Below, one piece after another: positions 15,407 to 24,973 of a stretch of 64,000 nt of DNA (the first letter of the stretch is position 1; each line of letters opens with the position of its first letter). The translations under genes and the position numbers were made by a program. The DNA comes from Chryseobacterium sp. VAUSW3. GTDB lineage: Bacteria; Bacteroidota; Bacteroidia; Flavobacteriales; Weeksellaceae. The notes beneath the pieces are model-generated. The model was not told the DNA's origin. It worked only from the letters and a program-made list of their open reading frames with translations, and ran no database searches. The stretch covers positions 186,001-250,000 of the forward strand of contig NZ_NIUY01000001.1 of NCBI RefSeq assembly GCF_002205795.1, given 5' to 3'.

Positions 15407-17863
15407 TCAGCTGCTGAAGTTTTTCTTCATCGATTCTTTCTGAAGCCGCAGAATCCGTGAATCCAAATCTTCACTTGTTAAACTCTGGCGCAAACTGTCG
15501 ACTTTAATCGGAAAACTGAGTGGCGTAAATGCGTTGGCAAATTTGAGGATAATTTTAGAATTTTCAATTCTTTTAAAGGCAATCACCAGTCGGTTTTCGT
15601 CGATTTGTTGATTGAAAACCTCTGCATAAGCCTGTTTCAGCAGTAAATTTTCGGGACTGTAATCTTCCAGAACATTAAAAATTAAACCTGAACTCGCCTG
15701 TAAACTTTTATTGTTTTTCTGAATTCCGGGATAATTCTGCACCACCATTCCCGAAATTACAGCGATATCACGGAATTTACGTCTTGCCATTTCGGTAGCA
15801 TTCACACTGCTCATAACATCCTGAATTAAATTTTCTTTGGAGAGGATTTTCTGTAAAACCGCTTCATCGACAGGAATTGGCTGCGAACTCAACAGTTCGA
15901 AACCATAATCATTCATTGCCATTGAAAAGGAAATCGGCGTAATTTTCGAAATCCTGAAAGCAATTAAAGCGGCCATTACTTCATGAATCAGCCGGCCTTC
16001 AAACGGATACATGAAAAGATGATGACCGTCGCGGGTTTCGATCATTTCTACCAGAAACTCATCGTCTTTCGGGATATGAGAATTCTGCTCCTGACTTACC
16101 AGCAAAGGATGCAGAAATTTGAGTTCCTTCTCCGAAGATTTGGCCTGCAGCGAATCGGATAATTTCAGTCTTAAAAAATGGCTTAAATGCGACGTCAGCG
16201 GCAATCTTCCGCCAAGATAACTTGGAATAATGGCTTTTCCTTTTGAGTTTCGTACGTAAACGGTCATTTCTTTAATGTGAGAAATCTCAAGAACGCGGCC
16301 CGCCAAGATAAATTTATCTTCAGGTTTCAGTCTTGTAATAAAATATTCTTCAATCATCCCGATATAACCGCCGCTCACAAATTTAACTTTCAGCATCGCA
16401 TCGCTCACAATAACGCCGATATTCATCCGATGAAGCATTGCAATCCGGCGCTGGGTAACTTTATAGATGCCGTTTTCGATGATGACTTTGTGATATTCCT
16501 GATAATTTTTCAGCGCGCCTCCTCCCACGGTGATAAACTGCAGTACACTCTGCCATTCCTCAGGAGTAATTTCACTGAAAGCAAATGTCTCTTTAATTCG
16601 CTGAAACAACTCTTTCTCCTCAAACCCATCTCCCACCGCCAGGGTCATTAAAAACTGAACGAGAACATCAAAAGGCATTACTACCGGTGTTCTGGGTTCG
16701 ATGATTTTCTGTTTTACGGCTTCTTTCAACGCTGAAACTTCGATTAATTCCAGCGAATGTGTGGGAACGAAATAGATTTTAGAAGTTTCAAACGGTGAAT
16801 GTCCGCTTCGGCCGGCACGCTGCAAAAACCGCGCAACTCCTTTACTGGAACCGATCTGAATTACCGTATCCACAGGCTTAAAATCGACTCCCAAATCCAA
16901 CGATGATGTTGAAATTACAGCTTTTAAATATCCTGAACTTAAATTTTCTTCTATCCATATTCTTAAATCCCGGTCGATGGAACTGTGGTGAATCGCGATT
17001 TGGCCGGCAAAATCCGGATATTCTTTGAGCAATAACTGATACCACATTTCTGCCTGACTTCTGGTGTTGGTAAAAACCAAAGTGGTGTTGCTCTGAAGAA
17101 TTATCGGCACCACTTTATCCACGAGTTTTGCGCCCAAATGCCCTGCCCAAGGAAGAATTTCAACCTCGTCAGGGAAAATAGGGAGAATATCGATTTTCTT
17201 TTTTTCTTTCGCAACGACTTTAGTTTTTTTAATGGAATAAGGAATTAAAACTTCCATGGCTTCATCAAGATTGCCGATGGTTGCTGTGATTCCCCAGATT
17301 TTAATTTTCTTCTGATAACTTAAAATCTGTGAAAGCGCAAGTTCCACCATGACGCCCCGTTTGGAACCCAAAAGTTCGTGCCATTCGTCGATTGCAACAC
17401 ATTTCAGATTTTTAAAAAAACGTTGGTTATTCTTCTGTGCTAAAAGCAACTGCAAACTTTCTGGTGTAACGATGAGAATTTCGGGCATTTTTTTGGTCTG
17501 GGAAGCCCTTTCTTTTTGTGGCGTATCGCCGTTTCTTACAGAAACTTTCCAGTCGAGGCCGATTTCATCAATCGCTTCGGTCATTGCTTTTGCGATGTCT
17601 TTTGCAAGCGCGCGCAGCGGCGTAATCCACAACAGCTGAAGACCTTCTCTGTACCGTTCCGGATGGTTTAAAAAATCAATGATTACCGCTAAAAAAACCG
17701 AATATGTTTTACCAAAACCTGTTGGAGCAATCACCATTCCGCTGTAATTTCTGCCAAATTTCTGCCAGGTTTCCAGCTGAAAACCGAAAGGCTCGAATCC
17801 TTTTCCGGCGAGCCAATTCTGCACTATTTGGTATCCTTGAGATTTCAGAAAATTCTCTGCCAT
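15407..17863 (-). CDS. Ligase-associated DEXH-box helicase (Lhr core)
   Basis: This 818-residue ATP-dependent 3'-5' DNA helicase has Walker A APTGFGKT near residue 50, the DExH box as IDEWHELLG, the SAT-like motif GITATIG and the motif VI region FLQRAGRSGHSP. After the two RecA domains come the winged-helix and Lhr-core domains. The first codon overlaps the ligase stop by one base (TAATG), so translation is coupled. With the ligase, exonuclease and PdeM it forms the known Lhr-core repair module. Confidence 0.95.
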   Translation of the reverse strand: MAENFLKSQGYQIVQNWLAGKGFEPFGFQLETWQKFGRNYSGMVIAPTGFGKTYSVFLAVIIDFLNHPERYREGLQLLWITPLRALAKDIAKAMTEAIDEIGLDWKVSVRNGDTPQKERASQTKKMPEILIVTPESLQLLLAQKNNQRFFKNLKCVAIDEWHELLGSKRGVMVELALSQILSYQKKIKIWGITATIGNLDEAMEVLIPYSIKKTKVVAKEKKKIDILPIFPDEVEILPWAGHLGAKLVDKVVPIILQSNTTLVFTNTRSQAEMWYQLLLKEYPDFAGQIAIHHSSIDRDLRIWIEENLSSGYLKAVISTSSLDLGVDFKPVDTVIQIGSSKGVARFLQRAGRSGHSPFETSKIYFVPTHSLELIEVSALKEAVKQKIIEPRTPVVMPFDVLVQFLMTLAVGDGFEEKELFQRIKETFAFSEITPEEWQSVLQFITVGGGALKNYQEYHKVIIENGIYKVTQRRIAMLHRMNIGVIVSDAMLKVKFVSGGYIGMIEEYFITRLKPEDKFILAGRVLEISHIKEMTVYVRNSKGKAIIPSYLGGRLPLTSHLSHFLRLKLSDSLQAKSSEKELKFLHPLLVSQEQNSHIPKDDEFLVEMIETRDGHHLFMYPFEGRLIHEVMAALIAFRISKITPISFSMAMNDYGFELLSSQPIPVDEAVLQKILSKENLIQDVMSSVNATEMARRKFRDIAVISGMVVQNYPGIQKNNKSLQASSGLIFNVLEDYSPENLLLKQAYAEVFNQQIDENRLVIAFKRIENSKIILKFANAFTPLSFPIKVDSLRQSLTSEDLDSRILRLQKESMKKNFSS

Positions 17864-19443
17864 TATTTTATCAGTTTTTTCACTTCTTCAATGTCATCAA
17901 TTTCATCAGCTTTTTTATCTCGGCGCCATCTTACAATTCTCGGAAAACGGAGGGCTACTCCACTTTTGTGCCGGTTGCTGAATCCGATTCCTTCAAAAGC
18001 GATTTCGAAAACCAGTTCCGGTTTCACGGTTCTTACAGGACCGAATTTTTCCAGAGAATTTTTGGTTACAAACCTGCTGACTTCCATGATTTCCTTGTCC
18101 GTTAATCCAGAATATGCTTTGGCGATGGTAACCAGCTGGTCATCTTTTTTTACCGCAAAAGTGTAATCGGTGTAGTATCCGCTTCTTCTTCCGCTGCCTT
18201 TTTGGGCGTAAATTAAAACGGCGTCGATGGTTAAGGCATCCACTTTCCATTTCCACCAGTCGCCTTTTTTACGGCCGGAATGATAATGGCTGTTTTTCTG
18301 TTTCAACATTAAACCTTCGCTGTTATTTTCGCGGGAATTTTCACGGATTGCGATTAAATCGTCCCAGTTTTTAAAAGGAACGCTTCCGGAAATTTTAATA
18401 TGTTCTACAGGATATGTTTCTAATAAATTTTCAAGAATTTTTCTTCTTTCGGAAAGCGGTTTTTCCCGAAGGTCTTCATCATTAAATTCCAAAATATCGT
18501 AGACGAAAACTTTTACAGGTATTTCGCGGAGCATTTTCGGGGTGATGGTTTTCCGGTTGAGACGTTTCTGAAGTTCATTAAAATTTAAAACCTCATCATC
18601 ATTTACCGCCAAAATTTCGCCGTCAAGGACAAAATTCCCGGGAATATGCTCCAGCGCGGTAACCAATTCCGGAAACTGCGGCGTGACCAGTTCTTCGCCC
18701 CGTGACCAGATAAAAATTTCGGTATTTCTTTTAATGAGCTGTCCGCGGATTCCGTCCCATTTGTATTCAGCCTGCCATTCTTCAGGCTTGCCCAGTTCCT
18801 GCGTTTCTTTTTCCAACGGATATGCCAGGCAAAAAGGATAAGGCTTTGAATTATCTGGGTTGATATTGGTGCCCGTAATTAAATCATCGAAATTCATCTC
18901 ATCCACATTCCATTTTCCCATAATACTGTGCATCAACTGGCTTGAATCAATGTCTGAATATTTTGACAGCGCAGTAATCAGAAGCTTTTTTGAGACGCCG
19001 ATCCTGAAACTTCCGCCAATTAGTTTATTGAAAATGAAACGTTCGGTATAATCCAACCCATTCCAGGATTCCGTTACATATCTTTTCTTTTCTTCGTCGG
19101 TTTGGTCTTTCAGATGAATAAGTTCTGTCATCCATTGCGAAAGTGATTTTTGAATATCGTTTTCCGGCGGCGGTAAAATCAGGGAAAGTGTTTCTCCCAA
19201 GTCGCCGACTGACGAATAACTTTCTAAAAAAAGCCATTCCGGTAGCTGAATGATTTCCAACGCCCACTGCTTCAGAAGATTTGTATTGACGGGTCTTTTC
19301 GGCCGTTTTCCCGTGAAAAGGGCAAGAAACCAGAGTTTATCATTTTCAGGCGCGGTATTCAGATAATGAACCATCGCATCAATCTTCGCGTTGGTTTTGT
19401 TGGTGCTTTCCAGGGTTGATATGAGTTCTGCGAAATGTTTCAT
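17863..19443 (-). CDS. ATP-dependent DNA ligase
   Basis: The 526-residue enzyme seals DNA nicks through an enzyme-AMP intermediate. It has an N-terminal helical DNA-binding domain (1-200), the adenylation domain with the KxDG nucleophile in AEYKWDGIRG near residue 229, FVLDGEILA, and motif V as EGLMLKQKNSHYHSGRKKGDW. A C-terminal OB domain ends in FPRIVRWRRDK. This is separate from the NAD-dependent LigA used in replication. It overlaps the exonuclease by 4 bases (ATGA) and the helicase by one, which supports a tightly coupled operon. Confidence 0.95.
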   Translation of the reverse strand: MKHFAELISTLESTNKTNAKIDAMVHYLNTAPENDKLWFLALFTGKRPKRPVNTNLLKQWALEIIQLPEWLFLESYSSVGDLGETLSLILPPPENDIQKSLSQWMTELIHLKDQTDEEKKRYVTESWNGLDYTERFIFNKLIGGSFRIGVSKKLLITALSKYSDIDSSQLMHSIMGKWNVDEMNFDDLITGTNINPDNSKPYPFCLAYPLEKETQELGKPEEWQAEYKWDGIRGQLIKRNTEIFIWSRGEELVTPQFPELVTALEHIPGNFVLDGEILAVNDDEVLNFNELQKRLNRKTITPKMLREIPVKVFVYDILEFNDEDLREKPLSERRKILENLLETYPVEHIKISGSVPFKNWDDLIAIRENSRENNSEGLMLKQKNSHYHSGRKKGDWWKWKVDALTIDAVLIYAQKGSGRRSGYYTDYTFAVKKDDQLVTIAKAYSGLTDKEIMEVSRFVTKNSLEKFGPVRTVKPELVFEIAFEGIGFSNRHKSGVALRFPRIVRWRRDKKADEIDDIEEVKKLIK

Positions 19444-20462
19444 TTTGTATCCTGTTCTTCGGAATTTATCGTTTCGTCCGCTTCATCGTCGCCAAAATTG
19501 GTTTTCACTTCGTACGCTTCAATACCAAGTTCATTCAAATATTTTGAAAAAACTGCAGTTTGTCCGTGGGTGACATGCACTTTTTCTGCGCCCGTAGCTT
19601 TTACCGTCGCTAAAAGCCCGGACCAGTCGGCATGGTCGGAAATTGCAAAGCCGGCATCGGCAGAACGCCATCTTCTGGAACCGCGCACCTGCATCCAGCC
19701 GGAACACAACCCTGTCGCACGGTTCGGAATTTTCCGGATCATATTGGAATCGAGTAACGCAGGTGGAACAATGACGATTTCGCCGTTAATTTTTTTTAAA
19801 TCATCATTAAAATAAACTGTTTCGTACTCTGGCAAACCGATTCCTACAGACTCAATGGCTTCATTGATTTTCGAAATTGAACTGTGGACGAATATTTTTC
19901 CGCTGCCTTCTATTGCTTTCATAATCCGCTGCGCTTTTCCCAAAGAATACCCGATAAAGACAGATGTTTTTCCCTGTTCGCGGTTCTTTTCATGCCATGT
20001 TCTCATCTGTTCTGCATACTGTTCCGGAGAAAGCCAGTTGTAAATGGGTAATCCAAATGTACTTTCGGTAATAAATTCGTTGCATTGTACCACTTCGAAA
20101 GGGGTAGAAAGCCCATCATCCTGAACTTTATAATCACCGGAAAAAACGGCAACATAACCTTTATATTCCATACGGATTTGGGAGGAACCTACGATATGCC
20201 CTGCCGGAAAAAAAGATACTTTAACACCATTGATTACCATTTCTTCATTATAACCCAAAGACTGAACCTCGATATCAGGACCAATGCGGTGTTGAAGAAT
20301 CGGTTTTGTAAAATGATGGCAAAGGTATTTTTTCATTCCCCATTTTGCGTGATCACCATGCCCGTGAGAAATCACAGCCAAATCTACCGGCCGCCACGGG
20401 TCGAGATAAAATTTTCCGGGGATACAGTAAATCCCTTTATTGGTGAATTCGATGATCTTCAA
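19440..20462 (-). CDS. Ligase-associated DNA damage response exonuclease (MBL fold)
   Basis: The 340-residue metallo-beta-lactamase/beta-CASP nuclease relates to SNM1 and CPSF73-type enzymes. Metal ligands are seen in ISHGHGDHAKWG, FPAGHIVGSSQI, FSGDYKVQ and the late ISDHADW. It is the first gene of the repair operon. The gene upstream (FAD oxidoreductase) ends 15 bases before it on the same strand, so the transcript may start further up. The expected job is trimming DNA ends before ligation. Confidence 0.94.
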   Translation of the reverse strand: MKIIEFTNKGIYCIPGKFYLDPWRPVDLAVISHGHGDHAKWGMKKYLCHHFTKPILQHRIGPDIEVQSLGYNEEMVINGVKVSFFPAGHIVGSSQIRMEYKGYVAVFSGDYKVQDDGLSTPFEVVQCNEFITESTFGLPIYNWLSPEQYAEQMRTWHEKNREQGKTSVFIGYSLGKAQRIMKAIEGSGKIFVHSSISKINEAIESVGIGLPEYETVYFNDDLKKINGEIVIVPPALLDSNMIRKIPNRATGLCSGWMQVRGSRRWRSADAGFAISDHADWSGLLATVKATGAEKVHVTHGQTAVFSKYLNELGIEAYEVKTNFGDDEADETINSEEQDTK

Positions 20463-20477
20463 AACAATGTTATTAAA

Positions 20478-21683
20478 TTATCTTCCAAATTTGAAATATT
20501 CTTTTAATTGATGGTTTTCTTTTTTCATAAAAGCGGAAGCCATTTCCATTCCGGTCACAGAAAATGTAATGCCATTACCGCCAAAACCCAGTACGAAATA
20601 AGAATTCTTGAACTTTTCGTGCTCACCGATGTAAGGCAAACCGTCTTTGGTTTCGCCGAAAGTTCCGGCCCAGGTAAAATCGGTATAAAACTGATATTCA
20701 GGTAGAACTTTTTTCAAATTGCGGAGAATTTCCTTTTCTTTTTTGTCTAAAAGTGCGTCGCGTTTCTCCGGGTTCTGAAAATCTTCGTCCCCACCGCCAA
20801 TTAAAAGCCTGCCGTCGTCAGTCGTCCGCATATAAAGATAAGGTTCATCGGTATTCCAGAAGAGCATTTTATTTAGGCTTGCAGGAAGTGAATCTTCTCT
20901 TTCCGAAACGATTGCAAACGTACTTTTAAGCTGAACAAAATCTTCTTTAATTAAGTTTTTGCTTTCGTAACCGATGCAGTAAATTATTTTTTTGGTAGTG
21001 ATTTTAATATTCTCTGCCGTGAAAACTTCATTGTAACCGGAATGATATTTCACCGTTTTCATTTCTGTTTTGTCAAAAATTTTCAATCCTCTTTTTTCAT
21101 TGAATTGCAGCAGTTCATGCGCGAAAATAAAAGCATCAATGCTTGCTCCCTGGTCCGACAATATGCCTCCATAAGTTTTCTGGAAGCCGAATTTTTCCTG
21201 AATTTCTTCCGCTTCCAGCCATTTTACATTAAATCCTGCAAACTTCCGCGCGTCGAATTCTTTTGTAAGCCATGAAACATCCTTTTTTTTGGAGGCAAAA
21301 TACAATGATTTTTTCCTTTGAAAACCTGCGGTAGATTTTATTTCTACAGCAATTTTCTCAAGATCGTCAATTGATTTTGCACAGGCTTTATAACTTTCAA
21401 CAGCCCCTTTTTCACCGATCATTTCCGAGAGTTCATAAAGCGGAACATCGATCTCATATTGCAGCATTGATGTCGTGGCAGAAGTGCTTCCGTTGGCAAT
21501 TTCGCGTTTATCAATTAAAATAGTTTTGTAACCGTCTTTTACCATCTGGTGGGCGATTAAACTGCCTGTAATGCCGCCGCCAACAATAAGCACATCACAG
21601 CTTTCATCGGATTTCAGAGATGGATAAGATTGTAAAATTCCGTTTTTTACGAGCCAGAAAGGTTCATTAGATTTAAGATCCAT
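20478..21683 (-). CDS. FAD-dependent oxidoreductase (DAO/GlpD fold)
   Basis: The flavoenzyme binds FAD through VLIVGGGITGSLIA near the N-terminus and has the late glycine motif YFVLGFGGNGITFS. This pattern matches the D-amino-acid oxidase/gamma-glutamylputrescine oxidase fold, but the substrate cannot be read from sequence. I prefer the ATG at 21681-21683 (MDLKSNEPFWLVKNG), which fits relatives that begin just before EPFW. An in-frame ATG at 21738-21740 would add 19 residues. It ends 15 bases before the repair exonuclease on the same strand and may be co-transcribed with it. Confidence 0.85.
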   Translation of the reverse strand: MDLKSNEPFWLVKNGILQSYPSLKSDESCDVLIVGGGITGSLIAHQMVKDGYKTILIDKREIANGSTSATTSMLQYEIDVPLYELSEMIGEKGAVESYKACAKSIDDLEKIAVEIKSTAGFQRKKSLYFASKKKDVSWLTKEFDARKFAGFNVKWLEAEEIQEKFGFQKTYGGILSDQGASIDAFIFAHELLQFNEKRGLKIFDKTEMKTVKYHSGYNEVFTAENIKITTKKIIYCIGYESKNLIKEDFVQLKSTFAIVSEREDSLPASLNKMLFWNTDEPYLYMRTTDDGRLLIGGGDEDFQNPEKRDALLDKKEKEILRNLKKVLPEYQFYTDFTWAGTFGETKDGLPYIGEHEKFKNSYFVLGFGGNGITFSVTGMEMASAFMKKENHQLKEYFKFGR

Positions 21684-21868
21684 ACCGTTTATTATTTTGC
21701 CAACCGAATCAAAAACTGCGCCTTCTTCTGGAGCCATCATGTCGGATGATGGAAGTCTTTATTTAAGAAAGTTTAACAATGGCTTAATAAATATTTACAC
21801 GGTGATGGTTCAATTCTTGTTTAAAAACCGGCGACAAACATTCTCGGAAACAAACGGACAGTTCGTTG

Positions 21869-22003
21869 TAGCCCCGATGGAAGTGGAAATCCTTTTATTG
21901 CAAAACCCACTTGTTCATTAACATACTGCCATACAATAAAAGATTGTAACGTACAGCGGGTCGGGTCCGGTAAGAATACGGTATTTGTTGCTCCTAAAAA
22001 ATA
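21869..22003 (+). repeat. Dispersed intergenic repeat, copy B
   Basis: The copy begins TAGCCCCGATGGAAGTGG, has the paired arms CTTTTATTG (21892-21900) and CAATAAAAG (21934-21942) around a 33-base spacer, continues with GATTGTAACG and GCGGGTCGGGTCC, and ends TTGCTCCTAAAAA like copies C and E. It lies in the 347-base divergent gap between the FAD oxidoreductase and the PNPOx-like gene, where no other gene is seen. Confidence 0.8.
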
Positions 22004-22030
22004 CACCAAATAACATTAAAAAATACGATT

Positions 22031-22540
22031 ATGTCAACAGAAAATTTAACCCAAACAGAAGCGATAAAAAAACTGAAAGAGCTTTCCGAAAAAGCAGGAA
22101 CATGCATGTTCTGCACAGATTTAACGACGCTTCCCATCGCTGCAAGACCCATGAGTCTGCGCGAGACTGACGAAGAGGGAAATCTTTGGTTCCTGAGCAG
22201 TTCTGACAGTAATAAGAATTTCGAAATCGCCGAAGACAACCGTGTTCAGCTGCTTTTTATGAATAACAGCGATTACGAATATCTTTCGGTTTTCGGGAAA
22301 GCATACGTTTATAAAGACCGCGCTACCATTGAAGAAAAATGGAGCCGCATCGCAAATGCTTGGTTTGAAGAAGGTAAAGACGACCTAAAAGTTTCGGTAA
22401 TACGGGTTGCACCAGATGAAACGTATTACTGGGATACGAAAGCGGGAAAATTAGTTTCGTTTGTGACTTTTGCCGCAGCAGCTCTTACAGGTATAAAAAC
22501 CGATAACAGCGACGGTGTAGAAGGAAACTTGCATGTATAA
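22031..22540 (+). CDS. Pyridoxamine 5'-phosphate oxidase-like general stress protein
   Basis: The 169-residue protein has the split-barrel fold of PNPOx-like proteins (general stress protein 26 group). CMFCTDLTTLPIAARPMSL is followed by LWFLSSSDSNKNFEI and YLSVFGKAYVYKDR, and a C-terminal region with YYWDTKAGK. These proteins bind flavin or cofactor F420-like ligands but usually lack PNPOx activity. It is followed 21 bases later by dps on the same strand, which supports a stress role. Cytoplasmic. Confidence 0.88.
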   Translation: MSTENLTQTEAIKKLKELSEKAGTCMFCTDLTTLPIAARPMSLRETDEEGNLWFLSSSDSNKNFEIAEDNRVQLLFMNNSDYEYLSVFGKAYVYKDRATIEEKWSRIANAWFEEGKDDLKVSVIRVAPDETYYWDTKAGKLVSFVTFAAAALTGIKTDNSDGVEGNLHV

Positions 22541-22561
22541 CACTAAACAAAATATATTATT

Positions 22562-23041
22562 ATGAAACCAGACTTAGGGATAAAGGAGAAAGACTTAACA
22601 GAAATTAATGATTTATTAAATCATGTATTGGCAGATGGAAATGTACTCTATATAAAACTGAGAAAATTTCACTGGAATCTTTCCGGAGACAATTTTATGG
22701 AACTTCACAAACTTTTTGAAGAACAATATGATGCTGTTGCTGAAGCTATAGATGAAGTTGCAGAGAGAATTAGCACTTTAGGCGGAGTTGCAATCGGCAC
22801 CACCTCAGAGTTTGCGGAGCTTTCTTTACTCATTGAAAATCCGGGCAAAATCCCGACCAATCAGGAAATGATTAAGGAACTGGTAAATGACCACGAAACG
22901 ATTGTAAAATCCTTAAGAAAGTTTGTGGACGACACCGAAGAAAAATATGGTGACAAAGGAACATCGGATTTCTTAACCGGTTTGATGCAGACCCACGAAA
23001 AAATGGCCTGGAAACTGCGAAAATATTTTAAAGGATCTTAA
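22562..23041 (+). CDS. dps: Dps family DNA starvation/ferritin-like protein
   Basis: The 159-residue four-helix protein forms 12-subunit cages that oxidise and store iron and may coat DNA. The interfacial ferroxidase residues are visible in KFHWNLSGDNFMELHKLFEEQYD and AEAIDEVAERI (His, His, Asp, Glu). It follows the PNPOx-like gene and ends at a strong terminator. Its leader shares the 17-mer TAAACAAAATATATTAT with fahA. No Fur- or PerR-like site is obvious. Confidence 0.95.
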   Translation: MKPDLGIKEKDLTEINDLLNHVLADGNVLYIKLRKFHWNLSGDNFMELHKLFEEQYDAVAEAIDEVAERISTLGGVAIGTTSEFAELSLLIENPGKIPTNQEMIKELVNDHETIVKSLRKFVDDTEEKYGDKGTSDFLTGLMQTHEKMAWKLRKYFKGS

Positions 23042-23060
23042 AACGTTTCTGATATTTAAA

Positions 23061-23098
23061 AAAAGCTCCGGCAGAACTTTGCTGTACCGGAGCTTTTT
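23061..23098 (+). terminator. Rho-independent terminator after dps
   Basis: AAAAGCTCCGG and CCGGAGCTTTTT form an 11-bp stem around a 14-base loop, with a T run. It lies between convergent genes and may work in both directions. Confidence 0.85.
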
Positions 23099-23111
23099 AT
23101 TGAAAGAATAT

Positions 23112-23948
23112 TCACTTCAAAACCTCAGCAAGAAAAGTTTTCATCTCCTGCCATGATTTCTCATCCGCTTCTTTATTGTAGGCAATCGGAAGATTAAATT
23201 TCTTTCCTGTTGCAGTTGCATCCGGATTGGTAAAGGCATGCAGCGCGTTGGGATAATCTATAAATTTATAATCAATCTTCGCACTGTCCATTTCTTTTTT
23301 GAAGCCTTCAATTTCTTCTTTTGGAACAAAGGTATCTGCCGCACCGTTCAACACAAGATACTTCACATTATTGTTTTTAGCACGGATTCCGGTTTGCAGA
23401 TTTCCGTGGAAACTCACTACTCCTTTGAAATCACTGGAAAGCCTGCCCATATTCAGTGCCTGCGCACCGCCAAAGCAATACCCGATAATGGCCATTCTGC
23501 TGTAATCTGATTTTTCGGCTAAAATCACCTGATGTTTTGCTGCATCGAACATTCTTCTGGCGTCAACAGGAATATTATAAAAATGCGAAGAAAGCTGCTG
23601 CGCTTCTTCAGGAGTTTCCACCACTTTCTGATCGCCGTAATAATCAACACCCACTGCGTAATAACCCAATTCAGCAAGTTGTTTCACTCTGTTTTTTACG
23701 TAATCATTAAGTCCCCACCATTCCGGAAGTACAAAAACTACAGGCAATTTCCCTTCAATATCCGGATTATAAGCCGCAAAAGAGCGGTGCGTAACCCCGT
23801 TGATTTCAGTTTTCAGTTCTTCAGTCTTAATATTTCCGCTTACTTTTTCTGTGTTTACAGTATTTTCTTTTTTGGTGGCAGTTTTTTCTTTACAGGCAAT
23901 TGCGAACAGCGAAAGCGAGAGCGCAAGAGTGAGAATTGGGAGTTTCAT
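23112..23948 (-). CDS. Dienelactone hydrolase family lipoprotein
   Basis: The 278-residue exported hydrolase has lipobox AIAC at about residues 16-19, so it is membrane-anchored in the envelope. The fold motifs are VVFVLPEWWGLNDYV (oxyanion), the cysteine nucleophile in IGYCFGGAQ, the acid in NGAADTFVP and the catalytic His in NALHAFTNP. A Cys nucleophile is the mark of dienelactone hydrolases. An anchored extracytoplasmic member is less common than the cytoplasmic form and the substrate is unknown. Confidence 0.9.
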   Translation of the reverse strand: MKLPILTLALSLSLFAIACKEKTATKKENTVNTEKVSGNIKTEELKTEINGVTHRSFAAYNPDIEGKLPVVFVLPEWWGLNDYVKNRVKQLAELGYYAVGVDYYGDQKVVETPEEAQQLSSHFYNIPVDARRMFDAAKHQVILAEKSDYSRMAIIGYCFGGAQALNMGRLSSDFKGVVSFHGNLQTGIRAKNNNVKYLVLNGAADTFVPKEEIEGFKKEMDSAKIDYKFIDYPNALHAFTNPDATATGKKFNLPIAYNKEADEKSWQEMKTFLAEVLK

Positions 23949-24000
23949 AATTTATTTTTGTTTAAAAATAATGAAATATTTTGAATGCTTTAATGCGAAT

Positions 24001-24030
24001 AAAAAAAAGCACACCTAAAATGGTGTGCTT
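24001..24030 (-). terminator. Rho-independent terminator after lipA
   Basis: On the minus strand AAGCACACC-ATTTT-AGGTGTGCTT is followed by TTTTTT. It lies 31 bases past the lipA stop. Confidence 0.85.
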
Positions 24031-24061
24031 AAATATTATTTTGTAATAATTTCTTTTGAAA

Positions 24062-24928
24062 TTAATGAATATGTTTTTCCGCATGATAAGAACTTCTTAC
24101 CAGCGGCGAACTTTCTACATGTCGGAAGCCTAAACTTCTGGCAAAATCACCAAATTCATTGAATTCTTCAGGAGTGATAAATTTCTTCACCGGCAAATGT
24201 TTCTTGGTAGGCTGCAGATATTGACCGATGGTAATCACGTCAACATTGGCGTTTCTGATGTCTTCAATGGTCTGAAAAACTTCATCTCTTTCTTCTCCCA
24301 AACCTAGCATTAAGCCGGTTTTCGTACGGTTTTGCCCCGCTTCTTTCATGTAACGCAATACTTCAAGGCTTCTTTCGTATTTCGCCTGAATGCGGACTTC
24401 ACGCGTGAGCCTTTTGACAGTTTCCATATTATGGGAAATTACTTCCGGAGCTACTTCGATAAGCCGGTCAATATGTTTAGTAATTCCCTGAAAATCCGGA
24501 ATCAAAGTTTCCATTGTGGTTCCGGGGGAAATTCTTCGTACCGCATTCACGGTTTCTGCCCAAAGAATAGAGCCCATATCTTTCAAATCATCACGGTCTA
24601 CAGAAGTAAGGACTGCGTGTTTTATTTTCATCAATTTGATCGAGCGCGCCACTTTTTCGGGTTCATCCCAGTTCACATCCAAAGGTTTACCCGTTTTTAC
24701 GCCGCAGAATCCGCAGCTTCTCGTACAGATGTTCCCCAGAATCATGAAAGTGGCGGTTCCTTCGCCCCAGCATTCGCCCATATTCGGACAGCTGCCGCTC
24801 TGGCAAATTGTATTCAGTTTATACTTATCAACCAAAGTACGGAGTTCACGATAATTTTTTCCGGTCGGAAGTTTTACACGGATCCATTTTGGTTTCTGTA
24901 CTGTGGTATCGATAGTGGCTTGGTTCAT
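24062..24928 (-). CDS. lipA: Lipoyl synthase
   Basis: This radical SAM enzyme inserts two sulfurs into octanoyl groups on lipoyl domains of 2-oxoacid dehydrogenases and the glycine cleavage H protein. The 288-residue protein has the auxiliary cluster cysteines Cys42, Cys47 and Cys53 (ICQSGSCPNMGEC) and the radical SAM cysteines Cys68, Cys72 and Cys75 (CTRSCGFC). The C-terminal SSPLVRSSYHAEKH holds the Ser that ligates the auxiliary cluster. It lies 45 bases downstream of an ECF sigma gene, with its own -7 box in between. lipB is not in the window. Confidence 0.97.
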   Translation of the reverse strand: MNQATIDTTVQKPKWIRVKLPTGKNYRELRTLVDKYKLNTICQSGSCPNMGECWGEGTATFMILGNICTRSCGFCGVKTGKPLDVNWDEPEKVARSIKLMKIKHAVLTSVDRDDLKDMGSILWAETVNAVRRISPGTTMETLIPDFQGITKHIDRLIEVAPEVISHNMETVKRLTREVRIQAKYERSLEVLRYMKEAGQNRTKTGLMLGLGEERDEVFQTIEDIRNANVDVITIGQYLQPTKKHLPVKKFITPEEFNEFGDFARSLGFRHVESSPLVRSSYHAEKHIH

Positions 24929-24944
24929 TTTTTATAATAAAGTG

Positions 24945-24952
24945 CAAATTTA
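24945..24952 (-). promoter_or_regulatory. -7 promoter box for lipA
   Basis: The minus strand reads TAAATTTG, an exact TAnnTTTG, giving a leader of about 13 bases. It lies in the gap between the sigma factor stop and lipA. Confidence 0.5.
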
Positions 24953-24973
24953 CGAATTAAGAAATTGGTTTTA

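Noticed and set aside
21684-21740. Longer start for the FAD oxidoreductase
   Set aside because: Kept only as an alternative; relatives generally begin close to the EPFW segment, and the extra 19 residues carry no recognisable motif.
24332-24937. Open frame of 201 codons on the + strand
   Set aside because: It is antisense to lipA, whose iron-sulfur motifs are unmistakable.
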